Positions 16,410 to 25,515 are shown, counted from the stretch's first letter. The stretch: DNA of 42,806 nt from Terriglobales bacterium (GCA_021372245.1 JAJFUV010000082.1:1-42806), one strand, 5' to 3'. The notes: generated by a model not told the origin, from the letters alone. Program-made: numbers and translations.

Positions 16410-18674
16410 TTATTGAATGCGCTCGATGTCACGTACGCCGGATACGCGGCGCATGGCGGAGGAGATTCTTTCAAGCTGCTTCTTGTCGCGGATCTCTACG
16501 GTCATTTCAACCACAGCGCCCTCGGTTCCCTTCCCGTCGTCCGGGCGCGCCTCTAAGGTGCGGATGTTGCAGTCCTCGCTGAAGAGGATGGAAGTGAGCT
16601 GGTTGAGCATGCCCGGGCGGTCGTCCGTGTAGACGATGATCCGCACGCCGAAGGCTTCGTGCGTTGCGCGGCCCCATTCGACGTCGATCTTGCGCTCGGC
16701 CTCATAAAAGAGGTTCTGCACGTTGGGGCAGGCGGCGGAGTGCACCGCGACGCCCTTGCCCCGTGTAATGTAGCCGACTATCTTTTCGCCGCGGATTGGA
16801 TTGCAGCACTTGGCTCGGTATACAAGCAGGTCGTCGGCGCCCTTCACCTTGATGACCAGATCTGCCGTGCCGGCCCCCGGGGCCGCGCCGGCCGCCGGCG
16901 CCGTTACCTTGACCGGCTCGGGTTGAGATTCCGGCTGCACCTGGCCGGGAGCCGCCTTCTGCAGCACCTGCCGTGGCGAATACTTGCCGTAGCCCAGGGC
17001 GGCATGCAGTTCCTCTGTCTTGCTGTAGCCGTATTCGCTTGCCACGCGTTCCAGATCGCTCTTGGTGATCTTGCCTAGCTGTACGCCGAGGCGGCGCGCC
17101 TCCTTTTCGAGCAGCTTCTGGCCGATGTCGATGGCCTTTGCGCGCTCGGTGGTGCTGATGACGTGCTTGATCTTATTGCGCGCGCGCGACGTCTTTACCA
17201 GCGCCAGCCAGTCGCGGCTGGGCAAATGGCCGGGTTGGGTCAGGATCTCGACTATGTCGCCGTTGTGCAGCGTGTAACGCAGGGGAACGATGCGCCCGTT
17301 CACCTTGGCGCCGATGCATGTGTGCCCGACGTCGCTGTGGATGGCATAGGCAAAGTCCAGCGGCGTCGCATCGCGCGGCAGGACAATGACCTTGCCTCGG
17401 GGGGTGAAAGCGTAGACTTCCTCGGGATAGAGGTCCACTTTCAGCGTCGCCAGGAAGTCGCCCGGGTCGCGCATTTCGCGCTGCCATTCAACCAGTTGGC
17501 GTAGCCAGGCAATCCGCTGGTCGTCTGCCGCCGGCCCTCGCTTCCCCTCCTTGTACTTCCAGTGCGCCGCGATGCCCTCTTCGGCCATGCGGTGCATCTC
17601 TTCCGTGCGGATCTGGACCTCGAACGAGACCCCGTTCGGACCCATTACGGAGGTGTGGAGCGACTGGTACAGGTTCGGTCGCGGGATGGCGATGAAGTCC
17701 TTGATCCGCCCGGGAATCGGGTGCCATTCGTTATGAATCACGCCCAAGGCGGCGTAGCAGTTCTTCACCGAATCGGTGACGATGCGCATGGCCAACAGGT
17801 CGTAAACCTGGTCCACCGTGATCTTCTGTTTCCGGAGCTTCTGATACACCGAATAGGCGCGCTTCACGCGCCCTTCGACGCGTGCGGGAATCGCCTCGGC
17901 GCGGAGTTTCTCCTCCACGGTGTGCTGAATCTCTTCGAGGAACGCTTCGTTCGCCACCCGCTTCGATTCGAGCTGCGCGGCCAGTTCCTTGTATTCCTCG
18001 GGGTGCAGGTAGCAGAAGGCGAGGTCTTCGAGTTCGCCGCGGACCTTGCCCATCCCCAACCGGTGAGCGATGGGCGCGTAAATATCTATGGTTTCCTGGG
18101 CGATGCGCTCCTGCTTTTCCCGCGGCAGGTATCCCAGCGTCCGGACGTTGTGCAGCCGATCGGCCAGCTTTACCAGAATGACGCGGATGTCGTCCACCAT
18201 GGCCAGCAGCATCTTGCGGACGCTCTCCGCTTGCCGCTGCTCACTGGAGTAAAAGTTGAGCTTGCCTAACTTCGTGACCCCATCCACGCATCGCGCCACG
18301 TCCGGGCCGAAGTTCTTACGAATGTCCTCGACAGTGACGCCGCAGTCTTCCACCACGTCGTGGAGCAGGGCCGATTCCAGACACACCTGGTCCATCTGCA
18401 TATCGGCCAGCACCTGGGCCACGTGTAAGGGATGAACGATGTAGGGTTCGCCGGACTCCCGTTTCTGGCCTTGGTGGCTACGGACGGCGAAAGCGAAGAC
18501 TTTGTCGAGATGGTTGAGATCGTCCTGGGGTCGAAGGTTTCGAACTGTGTCCCGCAGACCGCGGTACAGTTTTTCCACCTTGGGATCCGTGGAGGCGCCG
18601 GCTTCCGGCGCTGTGACCGCCTCAGGAGAGTCCGATGGCATGAAGACACGATGGGCGGCATATCCGCCGCCCAT
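16410..18674 (-). CDS. rsh: Bifunctional (p)ppGpp synthetase/hydrolase (RelA/SpoT family)
   Basis: 754 residues, the normal long-RSH length. In order it has an HD hydrolase domain (HPLHVAQVLADM, ALLHDVVED, residues ~80-200), a synthetase domain (YDLLAMRIVTD, IKDFIAIPRPNLYQSLHTSV, EVQIRTEEMH, ~290-420), a TGS domain (~440-510, FTPRGKVIVLPRDATPLDFA), a zinc-finger/helical region and a C-terminal ACT domain (~675-754). It makes and degrades the stringent-response alarmone. The start is uncertain. ATG 18674 lies 4 bases after a perfect TATAAT and begins a 9-bp inverted repeat. ATG 18641 (MPSDSPEAV) is the alternative. Its own promoter suggests expression separate from the upstream cluster. Confidence 0.96.
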   Translation of the reverse strand: MGGGYAAHRVFMPSDSPEAVTAPEAGASTDPKVEKLYRGLRDTVRNLRPQDDLNHLDKVFAFAVRSHQGQKRESGEPYIVHPLHVAQVLADMQMDQVCLESALLHDVVEDCGVTVEDIRKNFGPDVARCVDGVTKLGKLNFYSSEQRQAESVRKMLLAMVDDIRVILVKLADRLHNVRTLGYLPREKQERIAQETIDIYAPIAHRLGMGKVRGELEDLAFCYLHPEEYKELAAQLESKRVANEAFLEEIQHTVEEKLRAEAIPARVEGRVKRAYSVYQKLRKQKITVDQVYDLLAMRIVTDSVKNCYAALGVIHNEWHPIPGRIKDFIAIPRPNLYQSLHTSVMGPNGVSFEVQIRTEEMHRMAEEGIAAHWKYKEGKRGPAADDQRIAWLRQLVEWQREMRDPGDFLATLKVDLYPEEVYAFTPRGKVIVLPRDATPLDFAYAIHSDVGHTCIGAKVNGRIVPLRYTLHNGDIVEILTQPGHLPSRDWLALVKTSRARNKIKHVISTTERAKAIDIGQKLLEKEARRLGVQLGKITKSDLERVASEYGYSKTEELHAALGYGKYSPRQVLQKAAPGQVQPESQPEPVKVTAPAAGAAPGAGTADLVIKVKGADDLLVYRAKCCNPIRGEKIVGYITRGKGVAVHSAACPNVQNLFYEAERKIDVEWGRATHEAFGVRIIVYTDDRPGMLNQLTSILFSEDCNIRTLEARPDDGKGTEGAVVEMTVEIRDKKQLERISSAMRRVSGVRDIERIQ
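18651..18674. repeat. 9-bp inverted repeat at the start of the rsh gene
   Basis: ATGGGCGGC and GCCGCCCAT flank a 6-base spacer. It overlaps the upstream start codon of rsh and directly follows TATAAT. It could be an mRNA hairpin, an operator, or the terminator stem of the upstream TPR gene. Confidence 0.5.
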
Positions 18675-18678
18675 CTCT

Positions 18679-18684
18679 ATTATA
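18679..18684 (-). promoter_or_regulatory. Perfect TATAAT -10 box before rsh
   Basis: TATAAT on the minus strand in the 27-bp gap between the TPR gene stop and ATG 18674. No clear -35 precedes it. It implies an internal promoter for rsh and DUF971. Confidence 0.45.
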
Positions 18685-18701
18685 GCGGAAGGACCAAACT
18701 G

Positions 18702-19529
18702 CTACTGCTGCGCAGGCTGCTCGTTGGTGATGCCACCAGCGCCGGCTGGCATCCTGGCTGCCTTGACCTTCTTGGTCTCCAAGGCCTTCTGCACCCAGTT
18801 GTCCGCCACTTCGATTTCCTTCTTGTACGTCTCGGCGTCGGGGGCAAGGTCGGCCCGCTCGCGGACCAGAAGGTTCATGTACGCCATTGCATCGTCGTAC
18901 TCTTTGTCGATCTCAAGCGCCTTCTCGAGGCCCTTGATACCATCGTCGATGACTTGGCTATACTCTTCCTGCAGCTTTGCGACCACCTTCTTATCCTTGA
19001 TCGGACCGGGATCTTCCTGCTTCATACCCAGCTTGGCGCGCGCCGTCATCAGCGCGGGATACCACTTAGACCATGCGATGAAACCCAGGCTGTAATACGC
19101 CTCTTTGTTCTTCGGATCGACCGCGATCTGCTTCTTGTACCAGTTAGCCGCTTCGTCGAACTGCTTCTGGTTCAATTTCAGCGAGGCGATGGAGGCAATC
19201 GCCACGGAGTTCGACGGGTCCTGCCTCAACACTTCCATGAACTGGTCTTCGGCGGCCTTCGCCATGCGGTTGTTCTCGGGAGAATCGGCTCCCGGGATGT
19301 ACTGCATCATGTAAGCCGTCGCCAGATACAATCTCGCCGTCGGGAAGGTGGGGTCGAGGTCGACCGAGATCTTGAAATGCTCAACGGCCTCGGGGTATTG
19401 GGCGTTCTTGAACGCCTGCACGCCCTTGTTCAAATGGTCCCTCGCCTTGAGCCTTTCGCAACTCGCCGAGAACATCACGATCAAGCACAGGCCAACGCAG
19501 GCCGCAAGGAACAAAACTTTGCGCTTCAT
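18702..19529 (-). CDS. TPR-repeat lipoprotein-like protein
   Basis: 275 residues. The N-terminus MKRKVLFLAACVGLCLIVMFSASC is a signal sequence ending in an imperfect lipobox (SASC), so it is probably a lipoprotein. At least three to four tetratricopeptide repeats follow: about residues 31-65 ('GVQAFKNAQYPEAVEHFKIS'), a truncated one near 90-105, 125-160, and one near 195-225. TPRs mediate protein binding. It sits directly behind two exbD genes, so it may scaffold or tether the TonB-ExbBD complex, but this is inference. A clear AGGAG lies seven bases before the ATG. The C-terminus is Gly/Ala/Pro/Gln-rich. Confidence 0.8.
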   Translation of the reverse strand: MKRKVLFLAACVGLCLIVMFSASCERLKARDHLNKGVQAFKNAQYPEAVEHFKISVDLDPTFPTARLYLATAYMMQYIPGADSPENNRMAKAAEDQFMEVLRQDPSNSVAIASIASLKLNQKQFDEAANWYKKQIAVDPKNKEAYYSLGFIAWSKWYPALMTARAKLGMKQEDPGPIKDKKVVAKLQEEYSQVIDDGIKGLEKALEIDKEYDDAMAYMNLLVRERADLAPDAETYKKEIEVADNWVQKALETKKVKAARMPAGAGGITNEQPAQQ

Positions 19530-19578
19530 ATAAGCTCCTGATTAGAACAGATTACCGTTGCAAGATGCAAGGCGGTCC

Positions 19579-20007
19579 TTACTGCCCGGCCTCGATCTTG
19601 GCGGTCATCAATCCTACCTTGTCGATGCCGGCCCCTTTCGCGATATCAATCGCCTTAGCCACATACTGGAAGTCCAGATCCGGGTCGCCCTTCACAAAGA
19701 CCACGCGCTCGGCGCGCGTCTTGAAGATCTGTTCCAAGCGCGTCCCCAGGCGTGACTCATCGGTGGGCTCCGTATTGATAAACATCGACTTGTCTTTATT
19801 TATCACGATAACCACGGTGCGCGTGTCCTGAGCGCTCGCCTGTACACCCGGCGGAGGAGGTTGCGGCACCAGAGTCTCCAAACCCTTCGGGGTGAGGGGC
19901 GTGATGACCATGAAGATGATGATCAGCACCAGCAGGACGTCGATCATCGGCGTCATGTTGATGTCGGCTTTTGGGCCGGCACCGGAACCACCCACTGCCA
20001 TTCCCAT
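19579..20007 (-). CDS. exbD: ExbD/TolR-family biopolymer transporter (second copy)
   Basis: 142 residues. One N-terminal membrane helix (about residues 20-42) carries the conserved Asp in 'MTPMIDVLLVLIIIFMV', the proton-pathway residue of ExbD/TolR. A Pro-rich stretch (PQPPPPG) and a periplasmic domain follow. It works with ExbB as the motor that energises TonB. Start ATG 20007 has a strong TAAGGAG eight bases upstream. It differs clearly from the neighbouring exbD, so the two probably form a heteromeric stator rather than being a recent duplication. Confidence 0.94.
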   Translation of the reverse strand: MGMAVGGSGAGPKADINMTPMIDVLLVLIIIFMVITPLTPKGLETLVPQPPPPGVQASAQDTRTVVIVINKDKSMFINTEPTDESRLGTRLEQIFKTRAERVVFVKGDPDLDFQYVAKAIDIAKGAGIDKVGLMTAKIEAGQ

Positions 20008-20075
20008 AATGTTGCTCCTTAATTCTTCTTCTCGTCCGCTGCACGGACGGCTTTCCCGGCAGTTCGCGCAGCCGC

Positions 20076-20543
20076 CTACTGGGCGGGTGTCGCCGTCCCA
20101 CCGGCAACGGGAGCCGAACTGCTCTCCGTCTTCTTCTTAAGCTCCTCGGTCAGTAGGCCAAGCTGGTCCACACCCGCCGAACGCAGGTTATCGACTACCT
20201 CGACCACCTTTTCATAGCGCGCCCGAGAGTCCGCCCGCAGGTAGACAGTTTTGTCCAACTTGTTGGTCAACATGTCCTTTACCTTTGGCGGGAGGGTATC
20301 TGCAGTCATCTGTGTGGTCTTCAGGTACACCTTTCCGTCTCGCGTCACAGCCACCAGGACGGCGTCGTCCTTGTCGGCGGCCTGCATCGCCACCGGGTTG
20401 TTCGTCCGCACCATGTCCACGCTGATGCCCTTTGAGAGCATAGGCGTGATGACCATGAAGATGATGAGCATCACCAGCATGACGTCCACCATCGGCGTGA
20501 CGTTGATGTCCGCCATCGGCCCGGGAAGTTTCTGTCTCGCCAT
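20076..20543 (-). CDS. exbD: ExbD/TolR-family biopolymer transporter (first copy)
   Basis: 155 residues from ATG 20543, which is preceded by GAAGGAGG seven bases upstream. An upstream extension of 27 residues is not supported. The membrane helix (~13-35) contains the conserved Asp in 'VTPMVDVMLVMLIIFMV'. The periplasmic domain ends in a Lys- and Ser/Ala/Thr-rich tail (LKKKTESSSAPVAGG). It is part of the tonB-exbB-exbD-exbD set. Two exbD genes behind one exbB also occur in other Gram-negative TonB loci. Confidence 0.94.
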   Translation of the reverse strand: MARQKLPGPMADINVTPMVDVMLVMLIIFMVITPMLSKGISVDMVRTNNPVAMQAADKDDAVLVAVTRDGKVYLKTTQMTADTLPPKVKDMLTNKLDKTVYLRADSRARYEKVVEVVDNLRSAGVDQLGLLTEELKKKTESSSAPVAGGTATPAQ

Positions 20544-20664
20544 ATTTGCCTCCTTCTTGAGCTTCGCTGGTTCACAAGCCGCGCCGCGGGGACTCTCCGC
20601 CCCCGCAGCGCGCGCTCGTTTCAACTCGCTGAGCTCAATACGTATCGTCCCGTTGCCGGGGGCG

Positions 20665-21402
20665 TTACTTCCCGGCGCCGGAGCGCTGGGACCGCTTCAG
20701 GAAATAGTCGATCAGCTCCGAGCTGGAGTTCCCCATCTCGACGTCGAACGATTCCGTCTTGTTGGTAGCGGCATTGAACGCCCAGACAGCCGGGATAGCC
20801 ACGAACAGACCGATAGCGGTGGTCACCAGGGCTTCGGAAATACCGCCGGCCACTGCACCCAGACCGGTGGACTTCTCGGTCGAAATGCCCTTGAACGCAT
20901 TGATGATGCCGACTACCGTTCCGAACAGTCCCACGAACGGAGCCGTGGAACCGACTGTCGCCAGGGTGCTGACGCCGCGCTTCAGTTCGGCGTGAACGAT
21001 CGCTTCGGCGCGTTCCAGGGCTCGCTTGGAAGCCTCGATGGACTCACCCGAAATCTCGCTGCTCATCTGGTGAGCGCGGAACTCCTGCAAGCCAGCCACA
21101 ACGACCTTGGCCAAATGGCTCTTCTTGTAACGATCCGCGATCTTGATGGCCTCATCCAACTTTCCTTCGCGCAGCGCGCCCGCCACGGCCGGCGCAAACG
21201 CACGCGACTGTTTCCGGGCGCCGCTGTATGCCAGCCACCGGTCAATCATGATACCAATGGACCAGGCCGACATGACGAACAACAGGACGACCACCAGCTT
21301 CGCCATCATACCCATCTGGGCCCAGAGGGACCTGGGATCCCATCCTACCGTGGCGCCTTCCTGTAACAGAAAGAGCGCCCATACTTGCATCTGCAAAAGC
21401 AT
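20665..21402 (-). CDS. exbB: ExbB/TolQ/MotA-family proton channel
   Basis: 245 residues. There is one N-terminal membrane helix (~25-50), a cytoplasmic loop, and then two helices around the family signature 'LATVGSTAPFVGLFGTVVGIINAF' (~130-155) and 'EALVTTAIGLFVAIPAVWAFN' (~175-200). This is the MotA/TolQ/ExbB proton-channel fold. With ExbD it converts proton motive force into work on TonB. AGGAG precedes ATG 21402 by about seven bases. ATG 21408, two codons further upstream, is too close to that Shine-Dalgarno. Confidence 0.95.
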   Translation of the reverse strand: MLLQMQVWALFLLQEGATVGWDPRSLWAQMGMMAKLVVVLLFVMSAWSIGIMIDRWLAYSGARKQSRAFAPAVAGALREGKLDEAIKIADRYKKSHLAKVVVAGLQEFRAHQMSSEISGESIEASKRALERAEAIVHAELKRGVSTLATVGSTAPFVGLFGTVVGIINAFKGISTEKSTGLGAVAGGISEALVTTAIGLFVAIPAVWAFNAATNKTESFDVEMGNSSSELIDYFLKRSQRSGAGK

Positions 21403-21449
21403 ATTCATTCTCCTGCGAGTTGAAATTGTGTCTTACGACATTCAAACGA

Positions 21450-22211
21450 CTACTGGCTCAACGTGAAGTTCACGTCGATAACCGTTACTACTTCCACCGG
21501 TTCCCCGTTGAGCAGGGTCGGCTTGTAAACCCACTGTTTCACGGCTTCCAGCGCGCTGGGGACGAGCAGAGGATGCCCGCTCATCACCTGCAACTGCTGG
21601 ATGGTGCCGTCGCGCGAAATAATCGCTTGCAGCTTCACAGTGCCCTGAATGCGAGCCTGGCGGGCCAGCGGAGGATACACCGGCCTGGTCTGCCGCATCA
21701 ACATGGCCGCCTGCACATTTCCGCCAACGCGGATGCGCTGAAGCCGCACTTCTTCCTTCTTCTTCTCCACCGGAGGCGGAGGCGGAGGCGCCACGGAGGG
21801 AACGCCACCGAGGATGCTGCCGATCACGCCACCGGGCGTTCCACCCGGCACGCCACCCGGCACGCCGCCGACCACGCCGACGCCGCCACCCATCGTAGGA
21901 GGAAGTTCCTCTTCCTTAATAATGGCGATTTCTTTCGGGATCGACTTCGGAGCCATCAACCGGCCTGCGTCGAACTGCCGCGGGATAACTTTTACTACTT
22001 TCACCGGAGCGGCGGCAGGAGGCGGAGGAGGCGGAGGGGGAGGGGGAGGAGCCACCAGGAAGCTGGTCAGGGTCGTCCTGGGCAGCGTGTCAGTATAAAT
22101 CAGAGGAATCAGGATTGCAACCAGGATCAGGAGGACCTGCAGGCAGAAGGAAACTGCCACCGCCCACGGCCTTCTAGTCTGGCCGGCCCCAACGAAGGTT
22201 TGCTCAAACAT
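21450..22211 (-). CDS. tonB: TonB-family energy transducer
   Basis: 253 residues with classic TonB layout: short cytoplasmic N-terminus, one membrane anchor (~18-38), an 11-Pro run (residues ~55-65), a Gly/Val/Pro-rich linker containing repeated GGVP units, a second Pro run, and a TonB_C domain (YPPLARQARIQGTVKLQAII ... ALEAVKQWVYKPTLLNGEPV). It transmits energy to TonB-dependent outer-membrane receptors. The ATG is five bases after the secF stop and its Shine-Dalgarno (AAGGA) lies inside the end of secF, so it is coupled to secF. exbB follows 47 bases later. Confidence 0.93.
   Translation of the reverse strand: MFEQTFVGAGQTRRPWAVAVSFCLQVLLILVAILIPLIYTDTLPRTTLTSFLVAPPPPPPPPPPPAAAPVKVVKVIPRQFDAGRLMAPKSIPKEIAIIKEEELPPTMGGGVGVVGGVPGGVPGGTPGGVIGSILGGVPSVAPPPPPPVEKKKEEVRLQRIRVGGNVQAAMLMRQTRPVYPPLARQARIQGTVKLQAIISRDGTIQQLQVMSGHPLLVPSALEAVKQWVYKPTLLNGEPVEVVTVIDVNFTLSQ
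21841..21864. repeat. tonB: Two exact 12-bp tandem copies inside tonB
   Basis: CCACCCGGCACG occurs twice in tandem with degenerate copies on both sides. It encodes the GGVPGG-type linker repeats on the minus strand. In-frame slippage here would change linker length without breaking the gene. Confidence 0.6.
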
Positions 22212-22216
22212 GGTAC

Positions 22217-23404
22217 TTATCCTTTCCGCGTCTTTCCAGCCGAGGCGGCCACGGCCACCTTCTTGCGGCTTTCGAGGAAGTTATTCCAAAACAGTACGAT
22301 CGGGCTCGCGATGAAGACCGAAGAGTAGGTCCCGACAATGATCCCCACCACCAGCGCGAACGAGAATCCATGCAACACCGGTCCGCCAAACAGATATAGC
22401 GCAATGCAGGTGAGGAAAGTGAGCCCGGAGGTCAGTACCGTCCGGCTCAAGGTCTGGTTCACGCTGATGTTCATCAGCGGTTCCAGCTTCTCTTTCCGCA
22501 TCACCTTCAAGTTCTCGCGGATCCGGTCAAAGATCACGATGGTGTCGTTCATGGAGTAGCCTACCAGGGTCAGAATCGCGGCCACCACCGTAAGGGAAAT
22601 CTCTTTGTTGAAAATCGAGAACAGGCCGACCGTGACCACGGTATCATGAAACACCGCTATCACAGCGCCCAATCCGTAAATCCATTCAAAGCGGAATGCG
22701 ATGTAAATCAGCATCCCACCCAGGGCGTACAGCGTTGCCATGATCGCCTGCCGCCGCAGGTCGGCTCCGACTTTGGGGCCCACCATCTCGATGTTGCGGA
22801 TGGCGAATCCCGACGTGTAGCACTCCTGTTTGAGAGCCGTCATCACCACCGGAGTCACTCCGGGCACCGACCCCAGTTCGTCGACGTTGCGCAGCAGACC
22901 GCTGCGGGGTGCCGAATCGCGATATCCGAGGATGGCCTTAGTCAGGTCCTGCAACTGCTGTTCAGACAGGGCCACGCTGGCGCGCTGCAAGGGATCCCGC
23001 AACCGGTTGGCCAGAGCTTCCTGCCCACTGTTGTTCAAGTCCAGCTTTCCGCTCGATTCGCCGAACTTCGACCGTAGAACCTCTTCCATCTTGGCTCTCG
23101 ATGCGTTCAGTTGCTGTTCGTCCTTGATCTCGGTCCCGATCAGCATCTCATCGGATCCGGCCAGGTTCTGCACCGTGATCTCGCCCGAGATCTTGGCGCT
23201 CAAAGCGGAGCGGATCATATCGGGGTGCGGCTGATTGACGAACTTCACGTACATCAGCGCGCCTCCATTGAAGTCAATACCGTACCGCGGCCCGCCCTTG
23301 ACGTATAGGCTAATCGCGCTCGCCACCATCAGGAGCACCGAAAGGCCGATTGCCCACCATCGCTTGCCGAGGAAGTCGAAATGTGTCTCTTTAAATATCT
23401 GCAT
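22217..23404 (-). CDS. secF: Protein translocase subunit SecF
   Basis: 395 residues with a six-helix SecF/RND-like architecture. TM1 is at residues ~15-33, followed by the conserved 'GIDFNGGALMYVKF' and a periplasmic domain. A TM2-TM6 block holds 'GYSMNDTIVIFDRIREN'. SecF pairs with SecD to use proton motive force for the late steps of protein export. It is longer than E. coli SecF (323) because of an insertion at about residues 130-190 that includes a 'LRNVDELGSVPGVTPVV' stretch resembling a helix-hairpin-helix. A 90-bp gap separates it from secD. Confidence 0.96.
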   Translation of the reverse strand: MQIFKETHFDFLGKRWWAIGLSVLLMVASAISLYVKGGPRYGIDFNGGALMYVKFVNQPHPDMIRSALSAKISGEITVQNLAGSDEMLIGTEIKDEQQLNASRAKMEEVLRSKFGESSGKLDLNNSGQEALANRLRDPLQRASVALSEQQLQDLTKAILGYRDSAPRSGLLRNVDELGSVPGVTPVVMTALKQECYTSGFAIRNIEMVGPKVGADLRRQAIMATLYALGGMLIYIAFRFEWIYGLGAVIAVFHDTVVTVGLFSIFNKEISLTVVAAILTLVGYSMNDTIVIFDRIRENLKVMRKEKLEPLMNISVNQTLSRTVLTSGLTFLTCIALYLFGGPVLHGFSFALVVGIIVGTYSSVFIASPIVLFWNNFLESRKKVAVAASAGKTRKG

Positions 23405-23494
23405 GCGTTCAGCCGGGCCGGCTCTTGTTTCAATTAGACACCGGCCTCACCCAACCAGTTCCCGCAGTGTGACCAAAAAAATATCACAAAACGG

Positions 23495-25111
23495 TCAAAT
23501 GCTCAAACTCTCCACCTGCCGCTGCCGGCCCAGGTGCCAATCGAAGATCACCTTCGAGACGAACACCGCCGTGAACAGGTTCGCCACCAGGCCGATCACC
23601 AGCGTGACGGCAAATCCCTTCACCGGTCCCGTCCCGAACATGAACAGAAACGCACAGCTTACCACCGTGGTCACGTGCGTGTCGATGATGGTAAGGAAAG
23701 CGCGGCTAAAACCGGTATCCACGGCCGCGACCACTGCCTTGCCGGATCGCAATTCCTCGCGGATCCTCTCGAAGATAAGCACGTTGCTGTCCACCGCCAT
23801 GCCGATCGTCAAGATGAAGCCGGCGATACCAGGCAACGTCAAAACCGCTCCAAAATAACTCAACAAGGCGATCAGGATGACCGCGTTCAATATCAGCGCC
23901 ACCGTGGCATTGACTCCGCTGCCCTTGTAATAGACCAGCATGGCCGCCACGACAGCGAGCAAGCCAACTAAGCCTGCGATCAGGCCCTGCCGGATCGAGT
24001 CCAACCCGAGCGACGGACCCACGGTGCGCTCTTCCAGATACACGACGCCGGCCGGCAGCGAGCCGGACCTCAGCACCAGGGCCAGGTCCGAGGCTTCGAT
24101 CTCGCTGGCTTGCCCGGTGATGCGTCCCGAATCCTCGATGCGCGACTGGATCGTCGCCACACTGCGGATCTGCTTGTCCAAGACCACGGCCAGCCGATTC
24201 CCGATATTGGATTCCGTGAAACGGGCGAACTTACGGCCGCCTTCCTGCGTCAACGTAAAGTCGGTTTCCCACTTGCGGAATTCGTCCTGTCCGGGGCGCG
24301 CGTTACGCAGGTCCCGGCCCGTGATCACCGCCGTGCGGTTCAGCAAATACCAATTCTCTCCGGAATCGCCGCGCGGTGCCATCCGTACCAGTACCGTGTT
24401 CAGCGGCAACACACCGCCGTGCTTGGCCCGGGCGGCTTCCTGACTGCCGAACGGCCCGTCCTTGACCTCGCCGATCTCGAGCATGGCCGCAGTCTGGATG
24501 ATCTGCTTCACTCGGGCGGGATCGTCCACGCCCGGCAACTGCACCAGAATCTCGCCTTCGGCTTCGGCGCGCCCACGCTGCTGGATGACCGGCTCGGTCA
24601 GCCCCAGAGCGTTGATGCGGTTCTCGATGGTCCGCATGCTGCGGTCGACGGTGTCCTTCCGCAGGGTCAGCGCTTCGCTGGGCTTCATGTTCAGCCTGTA
24701 GTCGGTCGAGCTCACCGGCGTCAGGGTCCAGGTGGGGAACCGCTCAGTGACGGTAGCGCGGAAGTCGCCCGTGCGCTCACTGGCCACGCCGTGGATATTG
24801 ATCTGGATGCGATCGGCTTCTTCAAGCGTCGCCGGGTCGTTGCGATCAATGGCCGAATAATTGATGCTGGCCTTGCGCAGCTCTTCCTTAATCCTCTCTA
24901 TGGCCTGATCCGCTTCGGCCTTGAAAGCGTCCTGTACCTGCACCTGCAGGACAAGGTGGCTTCCGCCGCGCAGATCGAGCCCCAGCTTGATGTTCTGGTT
25001 CAAGTTGGAGATGAGTTCCTGCTTGGATTTCGGCAGTCCAATGATCCCGTACACACAAATCAGCAGGATCGCAATGATGAGGGTTATTTTGAATTTCAGA
25101 TTCTTCTGCAT
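23495..25111 (-). CDS. secD: Protein translocase subunit SecD
   Basis: 538 residues. TM1 is at ~7-25, and then comes the family motif 'LGLDLRGGSHLVL' (~43-55). A large periplasmic domain (P1 head and base) follows, and after 'VGPSLGLDSIRQGL' a five-helix block with 'GMAVDSNVLIFERIREEL', whose Asp is the proton-relay position. It partners SecF and YajC at SecYEG. It starts 19 bases after the yajC stop. Confidence 0.97.
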   Translation of the reverse strand: MQKNLKFKITLIIAILLICVYGIIGLPKSKQELISNLNQNIKLGLDLRGGSHLVLQVQVQDAFKAEADQAIERIKEELRKASINYSAIDRNDPATLEEADRIQINIHGVASERTGDFRATVTERFPTWTLTPVSSTDYRLNMKPSEALTLRKDTVDRSMRTIENRINALGLTEPVIQQRGRAEAEGEILVQLPGVDDPARVKQIIQTAAMLEIGEVKDGPFGSQEAARAKHGGVLPLNTVLVRMAPRGDSGENWYLLNRTAVITGRDLRNARPGQDEFRKWETDFTLTQEGGRKFARFTESNIGNRLAVVLDKQIRSVATIQSRIEDSGRITGQASEIEASDLALVLRSGSLPAGVVYLEERTVGPSLGLDSIRQGLIAGLVGLLAVVAAMLVYYKGSGVNATVALILNAVILIALLSYFGAVLTLPGIAGFILTIGMAVDSNVLIFERIREELRSGKAVVAAVDTGFSRAFLTIIDTHVTTVVSCAFLFMFGTGPVKGFAVTLVIGLVANLFTAVFVSKVIFDWHLGRQRQVESLSI

Positions 25112-25130
25112 GCGGTGACCTTACGCAGAC

Positions 25131-25445
25131 CTATTTCTTTGTCTCCTCCGGGAGCACTCCGGCAACCGCGCTACGAGTCACCTGAATCTTCACGTTGTCC
25201 GGCTTCACGCGTAAGAACAGGGTGTCGTCGTCGTTGACCGCAACAATCGTACCAACCACGCCGCCGTTGGTGACTACGCGCTGGCCGTTCTGCAGCTCGC
25301 TCAGCATCTTCTTCTGCTGCTTCTTCTGGCGCTGCATGGGAAGGAACAGAAGGAAATAGAAGATCGCGAAGATCAGAATGATGGGCAGGAAGCCCATCAC
25401 CGGGCTCGATGGCGCCGGTTGCTGAAGCAAGAAAGTCAAAACCAC
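25131..25445 (-). CDS. yajC: Preprotein translocase subunit YajC
   Basis: 104 residues. One N-terminal membrane helix (~17-36, LPIILIFAIFYFLLFLP) is followed by a basic 'MQRQKKQQKKM' stretch and the conserved 'ELQNGQRVVTNGGVVGTIV'. It is the small accessory subunit of SecDF. The start codon is GTG with AGAGG six bases upstream. The order tgt-yajC-secD-secF is widely conserved in bacteria and supports the call. Confidence 0.96.
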   Translation of the reverse strand: MVLTFLLQQPAPSSPVMGFLPIILIFAIFYFLLFLPMQRQKKQQKKMLSELQNGQRVVTNGGVVGTIVAVNDDDTLFLRVKPDNVKIQVTRSAVAGVLPEETKK

Positions 25446-25515
25446 AAGTCGCCTCTAGCTGCGGATCAACACTCGCATCGCTGGATTAATTTGGTCCTGA
25501 GGAACTTTGAGCCCG

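Noticed and set aside
21755..22060. GGAGGC-rich repeats considered as a tandem array or CRISPR-like element
   Set aside because: They encode the Pro and Gly runs of the TonB linker in frame. There are no unique spacers between repeats.
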